From: Ahniella affigens
GTDB taxonomy: Bacteria; Pseudomonadota; Gammaproteobacteria; Xanthomonadales; Ahniellaceae
Length of the DNA stretch: 64,000 bases
Assembly (NCBI RefSeq): GCF_003015185.1
Contig: NZ_CP027860.1
Coordinates: forward strand, 2,976,001 to 3,040,000
Reading direction: 5' to 3'
A model generated the notes under the pieces. That model had not been told where the DNA came from. It did no database searches and worked only from the letters and a program-made list of their open reading frames with translations. This document shows positions 1 through 9,300 of this stretch, piece by piece (position 1 is the stretch's first letter; every line of letters begins with the position of its first letter). The translations under genes and the position numbers were made by a program.

Positions 1-1
1 C

Positions 2-304
2 AAAGTCCGGGAAGTGCGGACAGGACAGATGTTCGTCACGGTGGTACGTGAGTTGGGCGACCCGCACTGGATTGTCAATTTCCCGACCAAACAGCACTGG
101 CGTGCGCCATCTCGGATGGAATGGATCGTGGACGGTTTGCATGATCTGCGGCGGCTCTTGATTGAGCAGATGGTTGCTTCTGTTGCGATCCCGGCTTTGG
201 GGGCTGGGAATGGTGGGCTTCCCTGGGCGGCGGTGCGTGAGCAGATTGAGCTTGCGTTGGGTGATCTGGAGATCGATATTCTGCTGTTCGCGCCGATGGA
301 GTAA
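2..304 (+). CDS. DarG-type macrodomain protein, 5' end outside window
   Basis: The reading frame is open from the left edge; the GTG at 14 is internal, because the codons before it continue the fold. The visible ~101 residues match the second half of a macrodomain. The motif INFPTK-HWR comes first, followed by SRMEWI near the middle and the glycine-rich loop [11 protein letters not shown]. This spacing is typical of DarG, the antitoxin that removes ADP-ribose placed on DNA by DarT. The protein stops straight after the macrodomain, so the C-terminal DarT-binding domain of full DarG is absent. It could therefore be a stand-alone ADP-ribosylglycohydrolase or a truncated DarG. No DarT gene is in view. 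Family assignment is by motif recall, not by search. Confidence 0.75.
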   Translation, partial: KVREVRTGQMFVTVVRELGDPHWIVNFPTKQHWRAPSRMEWIVDGLHDLRRLLIEQMVASVAIPALGAGNGGLPWAAVREQIELALGDLEIDILLFAPME

Positions 305-696
305 TACGAGCGCAGCGGCAAGGGGCTTCGATTACGACGAAAGGCTGCTGTTGCTGACTGTCGGCGAGATTGCCCTGGATCCCGGAACCCGCTGCGCGGC
401 TTCCAGGGTGACGACAATCGATTCGGGATGCTTCGGGACGCGGCTTCAGCCGAATGGGTGGTGCGGGCAAATATCAGATAACGGCTTTCGACACCCTGAC
501 CTGCTCGGGGGCTTTCTGCCTAGACCGCATTCCGCCCAGACCGCTGACAGACTTCCTAGACTGAACTTCGAGCGGCTGAGCTACTAGGCGGCGCTCGGTT
601 CGGCGAGCCCATTGGGGTGCAAACAGACGAAAGCCGAGCTCCAAGCGATTAAGCGGGTCCCGCAGGCGAGACGATCTCGATCTAGCCAATGAAAGG
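305..696. other. Intergenic stretch with one REP copy
   Basis: This is a gene-free stretch between the macrodomain gene and the Fic operator. It holds one copy of the main REP unit (368-418). Nothing else recognisable is seen; the short open frames here have no coding character. Confidence 0.6.
368..418 (+). repeat. Single copy of the main REP unit (family 1)
   Basis: The unit starts ATTGCCCTGG and ends GATGACGACAAT or a close variant (here GGTGACGACAAT). In between is a hairpin with outer arms CCTGGA/TCCAGG and inner arms CCGC/GCGG around TGC. The same unit recurs in the arrays at 1941-2841 and 11176-12673 and singly at 20575-20722 and 35983-36034. Confidence 0.85.
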
Positions 697-729
697 ATTC
701 TTTAATGGTTGCCCGACACATTAAAGAAT
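697..729. promoter_or_regulatory. Perfect inverted repeat, probable operator of the Fic gene
   Basis: ATTCTTTAATG (697-707) is followed by 11 bases and then its exact reverse complement CATTAAAGAAT (719-729). Arm centres are 22 bp apart, about two helical turns, so a dimer could bind one DNA face. A further CTTTAAT follows at 731. The site ends 38 bp before the Fic start. The Fic protein carries a C-terminal winged-helix-like segment, so autoregulation is a reasonable inference. Confidence 0.7.
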
Positions 730-767
730 GCTTTAATTTGAAGCAACGGTATTCAAGGCGAGTCGCA

Positions 768-1916
768 ATGATACGCAGCACGGGAATCGATTCGGTCACC
801 ACGACTCTGGGTGAGTCCGTGCGGGCATTCATACCCCACCCTTTGCCGCCAGCTGATCCGGCGTTGTTGCCCGAGGTCTACAGCAACCTCAATCGGCAAG
901 CCGAACTGGCGCTGGCGCGTTTGGCGGGGGGCACGGGGCTGGTGCCGTCAGTGGACTGGTTGTTGTACAGCGCGATTCGCAAAGAGGCACTGCTCACGTC
1001 GCAAATTGAAGGCACGCAGGCAACACTGACCGACCTGTTCGACCACGAAGCGGGCTTCAAAGTCAGCAATACGGCGGACGTCGAGGAAGTCACCAACTAC
1101 CTGCGCGCGCTCAACTGGACGCGCGAGCAATTGCGTGATCCCAAGGGACTGCCGATCAGTGTCCGCCTGTTGCGAGACGCGCATCGGCGGCTGCTTGACG
1201 GCGCTCGCGGGGCCTCGAAGCAACCGGGTGAACTGCGCCGCTCGCAAAACTGGATTGGTGGCACACGACCGGGTAACGCGGCGTTCGTACCGCCGCCACC
1301 AGAGCAGGTTCCAAGTTTGCTGGCTGAGTTAGAGCGATTCATACACGATACGAAAACGGATTTGCCGCCGATGGTGAGGGTGGCGCTCATCCACGCGCAG
1401 TTTGAAACCATCCACCCGTTTCTGGATGGCAACGGACGTATTGGCCGATTGCTGATTACGGCGCTGTTTGAGCACTGGGGCTTGCTCTCGGAACCGTTGC
1501 TGTACTTGAGCGGCTATCTGAAACAACACCAAGCGGAATACTACCGGCGTCTCTCTGCCATCCGCACAGAGGGCGATTGGGAGTCGTGGGTGGTGTTCTT
1601 TTTGGAAGGCGTTGTCGCAGCTTCGGCGGATGCTGAAAAGAACATCATTGATGTGGCCAGCCTTGTGGCCGCCGATCGCAGGCGACTATTGCAATCGACC
1701 AAAGCGGGCCCGGCAAGCTACCGACTATTCGAGATGTTGCCCATGATGCCGCGATTCACGATCGAACAGGTGCGTCAAAGACTAGAAACCAGCTTTCCCA
1801 CGGCAACGGCGGCGGTCAGAGTGTTGGAGGAATTGGGCGTAGTTGCTGAGATGACGGGGCAGAAGAAAAATCGGTGCTTTAGCTATCAGGCATATGTTGA
1901 ATTGCTTTCTCGGTGA
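768..1916 (+). CDS. Fic family protein (AMPylator/deAMPylator) with winged-helix C-terminus
   Basis: This is a 382-aa Fic-domain protein predicted to transfer AMP to (or remove it from) a target hydroxyl. The catalytic motif HPFLDGNGRIGR lies at residues 216-227. An N-terminal inhibitory-helix motif (T77-x3-E81-G82, in TSQIEG) is of the kind that blocks ATP binding in class II Fic proteins. From about residue 326 the sequence looks like a winged helix (FTIEQVRQRLE, then VRVLEELGVV), suggesting DNA binding. I chose ATG 768, which has AAGGCGA six bases upstream. The earlier ATG at 705 lies inside the operator-like palindrome. No separate antitoxin gene is visible, as expected for the self-inhibited class. 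Confidence 0.95.
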   Translation: MIRSTGIDSVTTTLGESVRAFIPHPLPPADPALLPEVYSNLNRQAELALARLAGGTGLVPSVDWLLYSAIRKEALLTSQIEGTQATLTDLFDHEAGFKVSNTADVEEVTNYLRALNWTREQLRDPKGLPISVRLLRDAHRRLLDGARGASKQPGELRRSQNWIGGTRPGNAAFVPPPPEQVPSLLAELERFIHDTKTDLPPMVRVALIHAQFETIHPFLDGNGRIGRLLITALFEHWGLLSEPLLYLSGYLKQHQAEYYRRLSAIRTEGDWESWVVFFLEGVVAASADAEKNIIDVASLVAADRRRLLQSTKAGPASYRLFEMLPMMPRFTIEQVRQRLETSFPTATAAVRVLEELGVVAEMTGQKKNRCFSYQAYVELLSR

Positions 1917-1940
1917 CGAGCTTCGGCGAGCGTGCGGCGA

Positions 1941-2841
1941 GATTGCCCTGGATCCCGAATAAAGTTCGGGATGAAGACAATAGTGATGCGGTGATTCGAG
2001 GTGCGGCTGGCGCCGGTCGCCACTTTGTTGGCGATGAAAAGTGTTCGGCACGATTGCCCTGGATCCCGGAATCCGCTGCGCGGCTTCCAGGATGACGACA
2101 ATAGGTCGTGTAGGTTCGAGGTGCAGCTGGCGCCAGTTTGGTCTGGTTGTGTGGGCTTGTTGCCAGATTGCCCTGGATCCCGGAATCCGCTGCGCGGCTT
2201 CCAGGATGACGACAATAGGTCGTGTAGGTTCGAGGTGCAGCTGGCGCCAGTTTGGTCTGGTTGTGTGGGCTTGTTGCCAGATTGCCCTGGATCCCGGAAT
2301 CCGCTGCGCGGCTTCCAGGATGACGACAATGGGGTGGCTTGGCACTGCGCTGCGGCTGGCGCTGGGTTGGCCTGGTTGTGTGGGCTTGTCGCTAAATTGC
2401 CCTGAATCCCGGAATCCGCTGCGCGGCCTCCAGGATGACGACAATGGGATGGCTTGGCACTGCGGTGCGGCTGGCGCTGGGTTGGCCTCGTTGTGTCGGC
2501 TTGACGCTAGATTGCCCTGGATCCCGGAATCCGCTGCGCGGCTCCGGGATGACGGCAATGGGGTGGCTTGGCATTGCGGTGCGGCTGACGCCGTGGGTGG
2601 ATCGATTCGTCAACGGGGGTTGCCGTAGTTTCGCAAGATTGCCCTGGACCGCGGATCAAGTCCGGGGTGACGACAATAGTGGCGTGGTGATTCGAGTTGC
2701 GGCTGATGCCGTGGTGGATAAATCCGTCACCGGGCTGCAGGTGGTTCTTCGTAGGATTGCCCTGGGTCCCGACTTTCGTCGGGATGACGACTATTGAGTG
2801 GTGTCGCAAGACTGCCCCGGGTCTCCACGTTTGTCGGGATG
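1941..2841 (+). repeat. REP array A, tandem ~114-bp units
   Basis: The GATTGCCC start recurs at 1941, 2052, 2166, 2280, 2395, 2510, 2637 and 2755, with a degenerate copy near 2810. Spacing is 111, 114, 114, 115, 115, 127 and 118. Each unit is a ~52-bp hairpin core plus a ~62-bp linker (GATTCGAGGTGCGGCTGGCGCC-like). Units 2052 and 2166 are nearly identical over the full period. The hairpin body varies between units (CCGC/GCGG, CCCGAA/TTCGGG, GTCC/GGGAC) while the ATTGCCCTGG and GATGACGACAAT ends stay. Open frames through the array are by-products. Confidence 0.9.
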
Positions 2842-3049
2842 ACGAAGACGACACTGCAAACGCCTGGCTATGTGCCCAGCGATTTTTCTCCCATGAGCGA
2901 GTCTTGTCGCCCTCAATCAGACTCGCTAGATTTAACGCACAGACCCGGCAGTGGGTCGGATCAATGGGGGGCGCAGCCGATGCGACGAATGCGGACTGAC
3001 TGGGTGCAGAGCGCTGGGCTGTTATGCCTGAGCGGTATCGGGGATAGCG

Positions 3050-4450
3050 ATGTTTCTTGATCCTTATCTCACCGAATACGACGATCGCCTGAGTGGCGAT
3101 GCTTCGATTGATCCTTTGGGTATGCTGATTATCTGGTCGGCGTTCGGGCGGCGGATTTTCAAAAACCGGGTCAACTCGATCTCGAATGACGTCCGGAACT
3201 ACACCCTCAACTTGTTCCATCACAACCTGATTCGCCGCATCGTGCGTGACGAGAGCATTGTGCTGAGCCGCGCGCTGGAAGGCGTGTTCGGTCGGAAGGA
3301 TTCGACTGCATTCAAGAGTGCCTGTCTGCTGTATCTCGAGAATCTGTTCGTCTTTTCTGTCATCTGGTACGAAGCCGAGTCGAAGCGAAGCAACGGTCAG
3401 GCGAGACCTAGCGTCGAAAGCAGCGGTGTTCTGGGCGTGTCGAAGGGGAATCGAATCTGGAACGAGACCAACGAGAACCCCCTATTGGTCTTCAGCCGCA
3501 ACCGCCCTGATCGAGAGATTCTCAAACGTCAGCTAGGGCTCGGGGTGAGCGGTCGCTACAAATCGCCAATGATGCAAATTGGCTATTTCGACACGCACTA
3601 TCACTACCATTTGCCCAGTGCCGAGCCCTTGTGGCGCGACGCTGAGCAGTTCATCGCTGGCAACCCGTCCATGCACACGCTGGCAGCACAATGCTATGAG
3701 CACTTGTCGCAGCTACTGACCATCAATCGCAAAGACCCGGAAACACCGTTCAAGTCGATCCCGGAAAGCCTGCCCTTGGCCTATGTGCAGACGTTTCCGA
3801 ACTCGGGCACCGTTGGCAAGTTCGCGCGCGAATTCTGGCTCAAAGCAACGGGCCTGAATTTGGGGGCCGCGGGGGCACTGCTCAACACCTTGGACCAGCA
3901 ACCGAATCGCGCCGAAGCGCTCTCGGCCCGCGAGCTGATTTACCAGACGCCTACCCCCGTGCCCGAGGAAGAGGGCCTGAAGTTCGAGCACATTAAGCAA
4001 TTGGAGCCATTCCTGGCGGATGCTGTGCTGCTGTTCAATTTGATGGCGTGCCGCAAATCGCAAACCGTGCAGCATGTGATGGAACAGTGGCAGAAGTTCC
4101 ACCGGGATGCGCGCACGCTGCCAGACCGGGCCCGTGCCATTCTAGATAACGATAAGCTGCTCAAGGTCACGGTCGGTGCGAGCCGTCATCGCTTGAACAA
4201 GCTGCTGCAACTCGCCAACACATCCAGCATGACGGAGCAGGTTCACCTCCTGGTCGACTATCACCGTTCTGTGATGGCGCAGCGCGGTCAAGCGTCCTGG
4301 TTGGACATCGTTGGCGACGAGATTCGTCTGGATGCCCGGCCTATGCGTGACCCGGACGTCAAGCACTGGGAACCGGGTGCGTGGTATCACAGCTATTACT
4401 TGCCCAACTTCCAGGCTTTGGTTCGCGGCTACCAAGGAGTGGGCGCATGA
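3050..4450 (+). CDS. Unrecognised 466-aa protein, first gene of candidate defence operon
   Basis: I do not recognise the family. The protein is soluble, with no signal peptide or membrane segment. The N-terminus (FLDPYLTEYDDRL, then SIDPLG, NRVNSISNDVRN) looks conserved in character and mostly helical. A histidine-rich stretch HYHYH occurs near residue 185. The C-terminal half contains long helical segments. ATG 3050 is preceded by GGGGA at a suitable distance, about 200 bp after REP array A. Its stop overlaps the start of the phospholipase-D-like gene by four bases (ATGA), so translation is coupled. A role as specificity or regulatory subunit of the downstream nuclease and helicase is inference only. 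Confidence 0.85.
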   Translation: MFLDPYLTEYDDRLSGDASIDPLGMLIIWSAFGRRIFKNRVNSISNDVRNYTLNLFHHNLIRRIVRDESIVLSRALEGVFGRKDSTAFKSACLLYLENLFVFSVIWYEAESKRSNGQARPSVESSGVLGVSKGNRIWNETNENPLLVFSRNRPDREILKRQLGLGVSGRYKSPMMQIGYFDTHYHYHLPSAEPLWRDAEQFIAGNPSMHTLAAQCYEHLSQLLTINRKDPETPFKSIPESLPLAYVQTFPNSGTVGKFAREFWLKATGLNLGAAGALLNTLDQQPNRAEALSARELIYQTPTPVPEEEGLKFEHIKQLEPFLADAVLLFNLMACRKSQTVQHVMEQWQKFHRDARTLPDRARAILDNDKLLKVTVGASRHRLNKLLQLANTSSMTEQVHLLVDYHRSVMAQRGQASWLDIVGDEIRLDARPMRDPDVKHWEPGAWYHSYYLPNFQALVRGYQGVGA

Positions 4451-6366
4451 AGTTGCTGGATGCCTTTGCAAGGCAATTAGGGTCGCTGGACAAGCTCCGC
4501 TACGTCTGGATGACGAGCTTCACCCTCGATATCGAATTCGTGGAGACCTACCTGCTCCCGAAGGCGCTGAACCAGGATCAACCAAGGCGGCGCGCAGACT
4601 ACGAGAATCTGCAACTTGTGCTTAACAAGGACTTGGTCGATTTTCGGGTGTTCTGCGACTACCGATTCATGGGCGCTGATCAGAACAAGCGCACTGCCAT
4701 TCCGGTGCACGGCGTGTCCCCCGCCGCCTGGGCGCAGTTGTTCTCGCCAGACAGCCTATTCCACCCGAAGGTGATCTATCTTGAAGATGTCAAAGGGAAT
4801 CGTGTTCTTGGCACGGGCAGCGCAAACCTCACTTTGAGCGGATGGGCCCGCAACCAGGAGGCCTTTCTGTTTGAGCGAATCGAAACCGAAACACAGTATG
4901 AAGCCGTGCGGGGCTTTTTTTCGGCGTTGGCCGGAAATGCGGGGCTGGCATTTCCATGGCCGGAGCGTGCTGGCCTGTCACGTGAACCGGGTCGTTGGTC
5001 GTTCGTGCACAGCTTCCAGGATCGCTCGTTCGTGTCGCAGTTCTTCACCCAGAATCATGCGGGCGACCTGTTGGTTTGGTCGCCCTACCTGTCGCACGAT
5101 CTGATGGGGTTGGTTCAGGAGCTCAGATTGGCCGCGAATATGCCGGACCTTCGGGTGCATTTAGTGCCCGACTTGGTCGACGGGCAGTATGTTCGAGCGC
5201 CGTGGAACGAGGCACTGCAAGCCTTCTCGGAATCGGGCGCCCTCTCGCTGTATCGCCGGGATAATCACTCGGACGCCGACGCCCCGTTCTGTCACGCCAA
5301 AATCTGGAAGCTTGGCAACGTGCTGGCCATTGGCTCTTGGAACTTCACGAGCAAAGGCGCCAATCTGCCAGACCCGGCCGGCGCACGCGATTCCAACGTG
5401 AATATCGAAGCCGGAATGATCCTGAGTCACGAAGGCGACTGGCAAACCGCGCGCGGCGAGAAGCTCGCCATGTCTGCCGACCGATTCGCCTCCGACGAAC
5501 TGCTGGCGCAAGAAGCCCTGGTCGTTCCGAGCCAGCTACCGTTCGACGCGCAGGTACGGTTTGATTGGCATTTGCACCACTACTTTGTCACGGCGTCTTG
5601 GCATGTCGGTATGCCGATGGGCGGCTACGCGCTGAGACTGCCTGGGCATGATCCGTTGCTCCCGCTCAACTGGGAGCCACAAGAGAAAGCGCTCAGTATT
5701 GGTCCAATCAAGGTCCACAGTCCTGGGACGATTCTGCACGAGCGGCGCTTTCAGGTTCTGAGGGATGACGTCGTGGTCTATCGGGCGCTGATCATCGAGA
5801 CCGAGGTCGCCGACCGCCCCGCCCAAGCATTCGAGTCCCTGGAGGACTTGCTCAACGCGATGATCTTCAATGGCGATACCAGTACTGACGAAGACGCTCC
5901 GTTTCGGGTTCCAGACAACCAGGAGGTCGACGCGCTGGAGGCCCTAGAGGAGCCGGCCGAATCCGATTCCGAAGTGACTGAGCCAAAGCAAGCCGAACGC
6001 ATCAGCTATTTCCGGCTGTTCCAAGCCACGCATCAGTATGCCGAGACGCTCAAGGCGATCAAGAAGTCAGACGACCTGCATCGCTGGGTCTTTACGCGAC
6101 CGGGCTGCCTACTAGAGCTGATCGAGAAAACCCACAAGAGGAATACCGACCGCAATCAGGGTCTGTTTAATTGGTTCCTGACTCAGGAAGTGCGGACTTT
6201 GTGTCAGCTCGCCAAGGCCATACGACACGAGTTGGCGACCAGCGAGGACGATCCCCTTCAGTGGCGATGGGACAGCCTGGAACTTGCCCTACCAACCCTC
6301 CCAGACAAGATCCCGCATGAGTTCGTGCAGTTCGTGCGAAAGGAGTGCGGCTATGCCAGTAACTGA
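4447..6366 (+). CDS. Phospholipase-D-like nuclease protein
   Basis: This 639-aa protein carries two copies of the PLD-superfamily half-site: HPK at 106-108 followed by GSANLT at 124-129, and HAK at 283-285 followed by GSWNFT at 296-301. Two HxK(x)n-GS-N motifs in one chain are enough for one active site of this fold, which serves in nucleases and phosphodiesterases. The canonical aspartate of HxKx4D is not obvious. After about residue 370 there is a separate C-terminal region with an acidic linker near 490-515. I start at ATG 4447, which overlaps the upstream stop (ATGA). The protein ends 14 bases inside the helicase gene. In this context a DNA-directed nuclease is more likely than a lipase. 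Confidence 0.88.
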   Translation: MKLLDAFARQLGSLDKLRYVWMTSFTLDIEFVETYLLPKALNQDQPRRRADYENLQLVLNKDLVDFRVFCDYRFMGADQNKRTAIPVHGVSPAAWAQLFSPDSLFHPKVIYLEDVKGNRVLGTGSANLTLSGWARNQEAFLFERIETETQYEAVRGFFSALAGNAGLAFPWPERAGLSREPGRWSFVHSFQDRSFVSQFFTQNHAGDLLVWSPYLSHDLMGLVQELRLAANMPDLRVHLVPDLVDGQYVRAPWNEALQAFSESGALSLYRRDNHSDADAPFCHAKIWKLGNVLAIGSWNFTSKGANLPDPAGARDSNVNIEAGMILSHEGDWQTARGEKLAMSADRFASDELLAQEALVVPSQLPFDAQVRFDWHLHHYFVTASWHVGMPMGGYALRLPGHDPLLPLNWEPQEKALSIGPIKVHSPGTILHERRFQVLRDDVVVYRALIIETEVADRPAQAFESLEDLLNAMIFNGDTSTDEDAPFRVPDNQEVDALEALEEPAESDSEVTEPKQAERISYFRLFQATHQYAETLKAIKKSDDLHRWVFTRPGCLLELIEKTHKRNTDRNQGLFNWFLTQEVRTLCQLAKAIRHELATSEDDPLQWRWDSLELALPTLPDKIPHEFVQFVRKECGYASN

Positions 6367-9300
6367 GTGGGGAACACTGGATCCCAAGCGGGTCGGCGGC
6401 TGGATCAATTTCCGGCGCGACCAGCCCGATTGGCAGTACGCCAGCGATGGCGCGGCCTCGATGGCATCGCGCCAAGCCGAAGGCGTTGCCTACTTGTGGA
6501 ATTTGCTGGCTCAGCAGGGCGTGGCCCTCTTGGCGGACGAAGTTGGCATGGGCAAAACCTTCCAAGCACTGGGCGTAGCTGCCCTACTCTGGAAGATGAA
6601 ACCTGATGCCCGAGTGCTCGTCATGGCGCCTAACCGCGACATCTGCGCGCACTGGCGGCGCGAGTTTCAGGCCTTCGTCGAGTTTCACTATCGACCAGTG
6701 GATCATTGCGTGAAAAATGGCGTAGACGGCGGCCCTGTGCCAGCCGTCCACACCCTCACGCGCCTGGAAGATCTCGTCGCTGCCGTTGAGCAGGGGGCAG
6801 GACACCTTTATCTGACCACGATCCACTCTTTGAGCGGGCTGGTGCCCGATGGACAGAAAGGCCAGGACAGTGCCGCAGTGGCCCGGAACAACGCACAAGC
6901 CCTGCACCAGCGCATCAAGGCAGCACTCGGCCCAGATGGATTTGACTTGATCATCATTGATGAAGCGCACTACTTCCGGAACCGAAGCGGCGGTTCACAA
7001 CGTGTTGCGGCGGCGGAAGCATGGTTTGGTTCGGCAGCGTCGCGGCTGAGTCAGAAGACGCTTCTATTGACTGCGACACCCAGCCACAGCCGGCTCGAAG
7101 ACATTCACAGCATCGTCAGCTACTTCCGAACGCCCGATCCGGAGACAGCCAAGACGCCGATGGCCCTGATGAAGGCCTTTGGGCTGCGTCGGCTAAGGCG
7201 CATGCAAGGAAATGCGGGGCACTTCAGCAAGCATCAGTACCGCACCGAGCAAGGCATGCCGTGCGACTTTGACCAGCGCCCGGAGTCAGAGCTGTTCTTT
7301 GCGCTCTATCAGAAAATGCTCGTGACACGCCTCAAGATCACCAGAGAAAGCAAGAGCTTGCTGTATGGCTTTCTGGAGGGTTTTGAATCGGTTGGTTGTG
7401 CGCCGATTGAGCAGGATGGAGCTTCCGATCCCGAAGCATCCGCAAAAGCGGATACCGAATTCGACTTTGACAAGGCCGGCGACACCGATCTGCTCAATTA
7501 CTTGACCGGCAAGTATTCCGCCGCGTTTGGGCACCTGCCCGACCATCCCAAGTACGGCCAGTTGGTGGCACGCTGTGTGCCAACAGACCTGTTCACGGCG
7601 CCCAAAGACCTGTTCGATGACAAACATCTCGTGTTTGTTCGCCGAATTCCGTCCGTCCGTGAATTGACTCAGCGTATCAACAGCGCTTACGACGATCTCT
7701 TGGCTGCTCGAATCTACCGGGCCTTCGGCCTGACCGAAGATAGTCCGCTGGTAAAAAACTGGCGTGATGGCAAGCCAAAATGGTCTCGTAGCGGATTTGA
7801 CGAGTTGGTTCGGCAATGTGAGGTCGGCGGTTCGGAACCGGAAGACGACGATAGTCAGGACGACGCACAAGACGCCGTCGAGGATGCCGACGCCTACCTT
7901 GGCTCGACCATCGCTGACTTGTTTGTCGTAAAGAAAGGCCGCGGTAACCGGAATGACGCCATCAAGGTCAGCCAACGATTCAAGCGCGCGACCAGCGCGT
8001 TCGCGATGTTTCTGGAGCCCGCGCTCGACTATAAAAACAAGCCATACGAGAAATTCTACGAATACAAGGAGAATGGCCGAGCCCGAGCTGACTTTGTCAC
8101 GTCGGCAAAAGACCAACGCTTCAATATTCTGAAGCCGCTGGCCAACACAAAGCGAAAGTCGAACCGCAACTATGAGGCTGCGAACTACGACGCCCCAGTT
8201 CGTACGGTTTGGGCACTCGTCTATCCAGAGCTCAGCCCTGACCAACGCAAGAAGCTCGATTCCTGGGCGGACGATCGCAAAGACATTGCCGAAAACTTTG
8301 CCAACTACCTCAAATCCGGGTTCCTATTTGCCAGTCCGGTCATGGTTGAACTCTATGCCTGGTACAAAGAGTTTAGTCGCGACAATCAAGAAGGAGGCGT
8401 TCAGCAGCGCTATCTTGCGTTCTGGGCGTTCGCCGAGCAGCGCATCAAGACATCATTGCTTTTGGCCTACTTCAAGGCAGCGCTCGATACGTTTGAAATT
8501 TTGTGCGAGAAAATTGTCGATCACCCCTTGGGCGCCTGGGAGAAGGAATGGACGGTTCTTACATCACTGCAAAGCCCAGCTTGGTACGCGAGCGGGCAGT
8601 CAAAGAATCGGCAGCGCTTGATTCTTGGGTTCAACAGCCCGTTTTATCCCAATGTCCTGGTGGCCACTTCGGTATTTCAGGAAGGCGTAAACCTGCACGT
8701 CCAGTGCCGAAAGGTTCACCACTATGGGATCGCCGGATCGCCGGGTGCTAACGAGCAGCGCGTCGGGCGAGTCGATCGTTTGTTTGGCCGCGTCAATGAA
8801 CTACTCAAGCAACAGGGCAAGGCGGAACTCCAGATCGCTTATCCGTTTCTGCAGGGCTCAGTGGATGAAGATCAAGTCGCCTCGTTCATCGCGCGCAAAT
8901 ACGATGTGGAAGAGCGGATGGACAGCTGCAAACCCTTGCACTTTGACAATACCGTCGAGCTAACCCGAGAAGACTGGTCCCGATTTCTGCGCACGCCAGA
9001 CCGGGTGACGCTGAGCGAGGACCCCTACCCGGCTCAGTTCGACCCTCCGAATTCAGATGGTCTGAGCTACGAGCCGATTGTTGCCCATGATAACGACGAG
9101 ATCGACGCCCATGTTGCGGCGCTGTTTGAAGGCATCGTCAATAGCGCGGTCGGAACGCTGCATAAGGTGGAAAAGAACCTACACAACCCAAACGCCAGAT
9201 TCCTGATTGATTCGGTCCTCACGCGCGATGGCGGTCAACGCACGCAGCCCATTTTGGTCGAGCAGCATTTCTCGGCGCCCTTTTCGGCGCTGGTCAGCGG

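Noticed and set aside
2-304. Calling a complete DarTG toxin-antitoxin system
   Set aside because: No DarT gene is visible and the macrodomain protein lacks the second domain; the left edge hides the rest.
1782-2628. Open frames of up to 258 aa on both strands in REP array A (translations rich in NPLRGFQDDDN-like motifs)
   Set aside because: They arise from the tandem repeat whose period keeps frames open; the same peptides appear in all arrays and no start site or domain is seen.
7286-8245. 319-aa open frame opposite the helicase gene
   Set aside because: Antisense shadow; the helicase frame is continuous and has its motifs.
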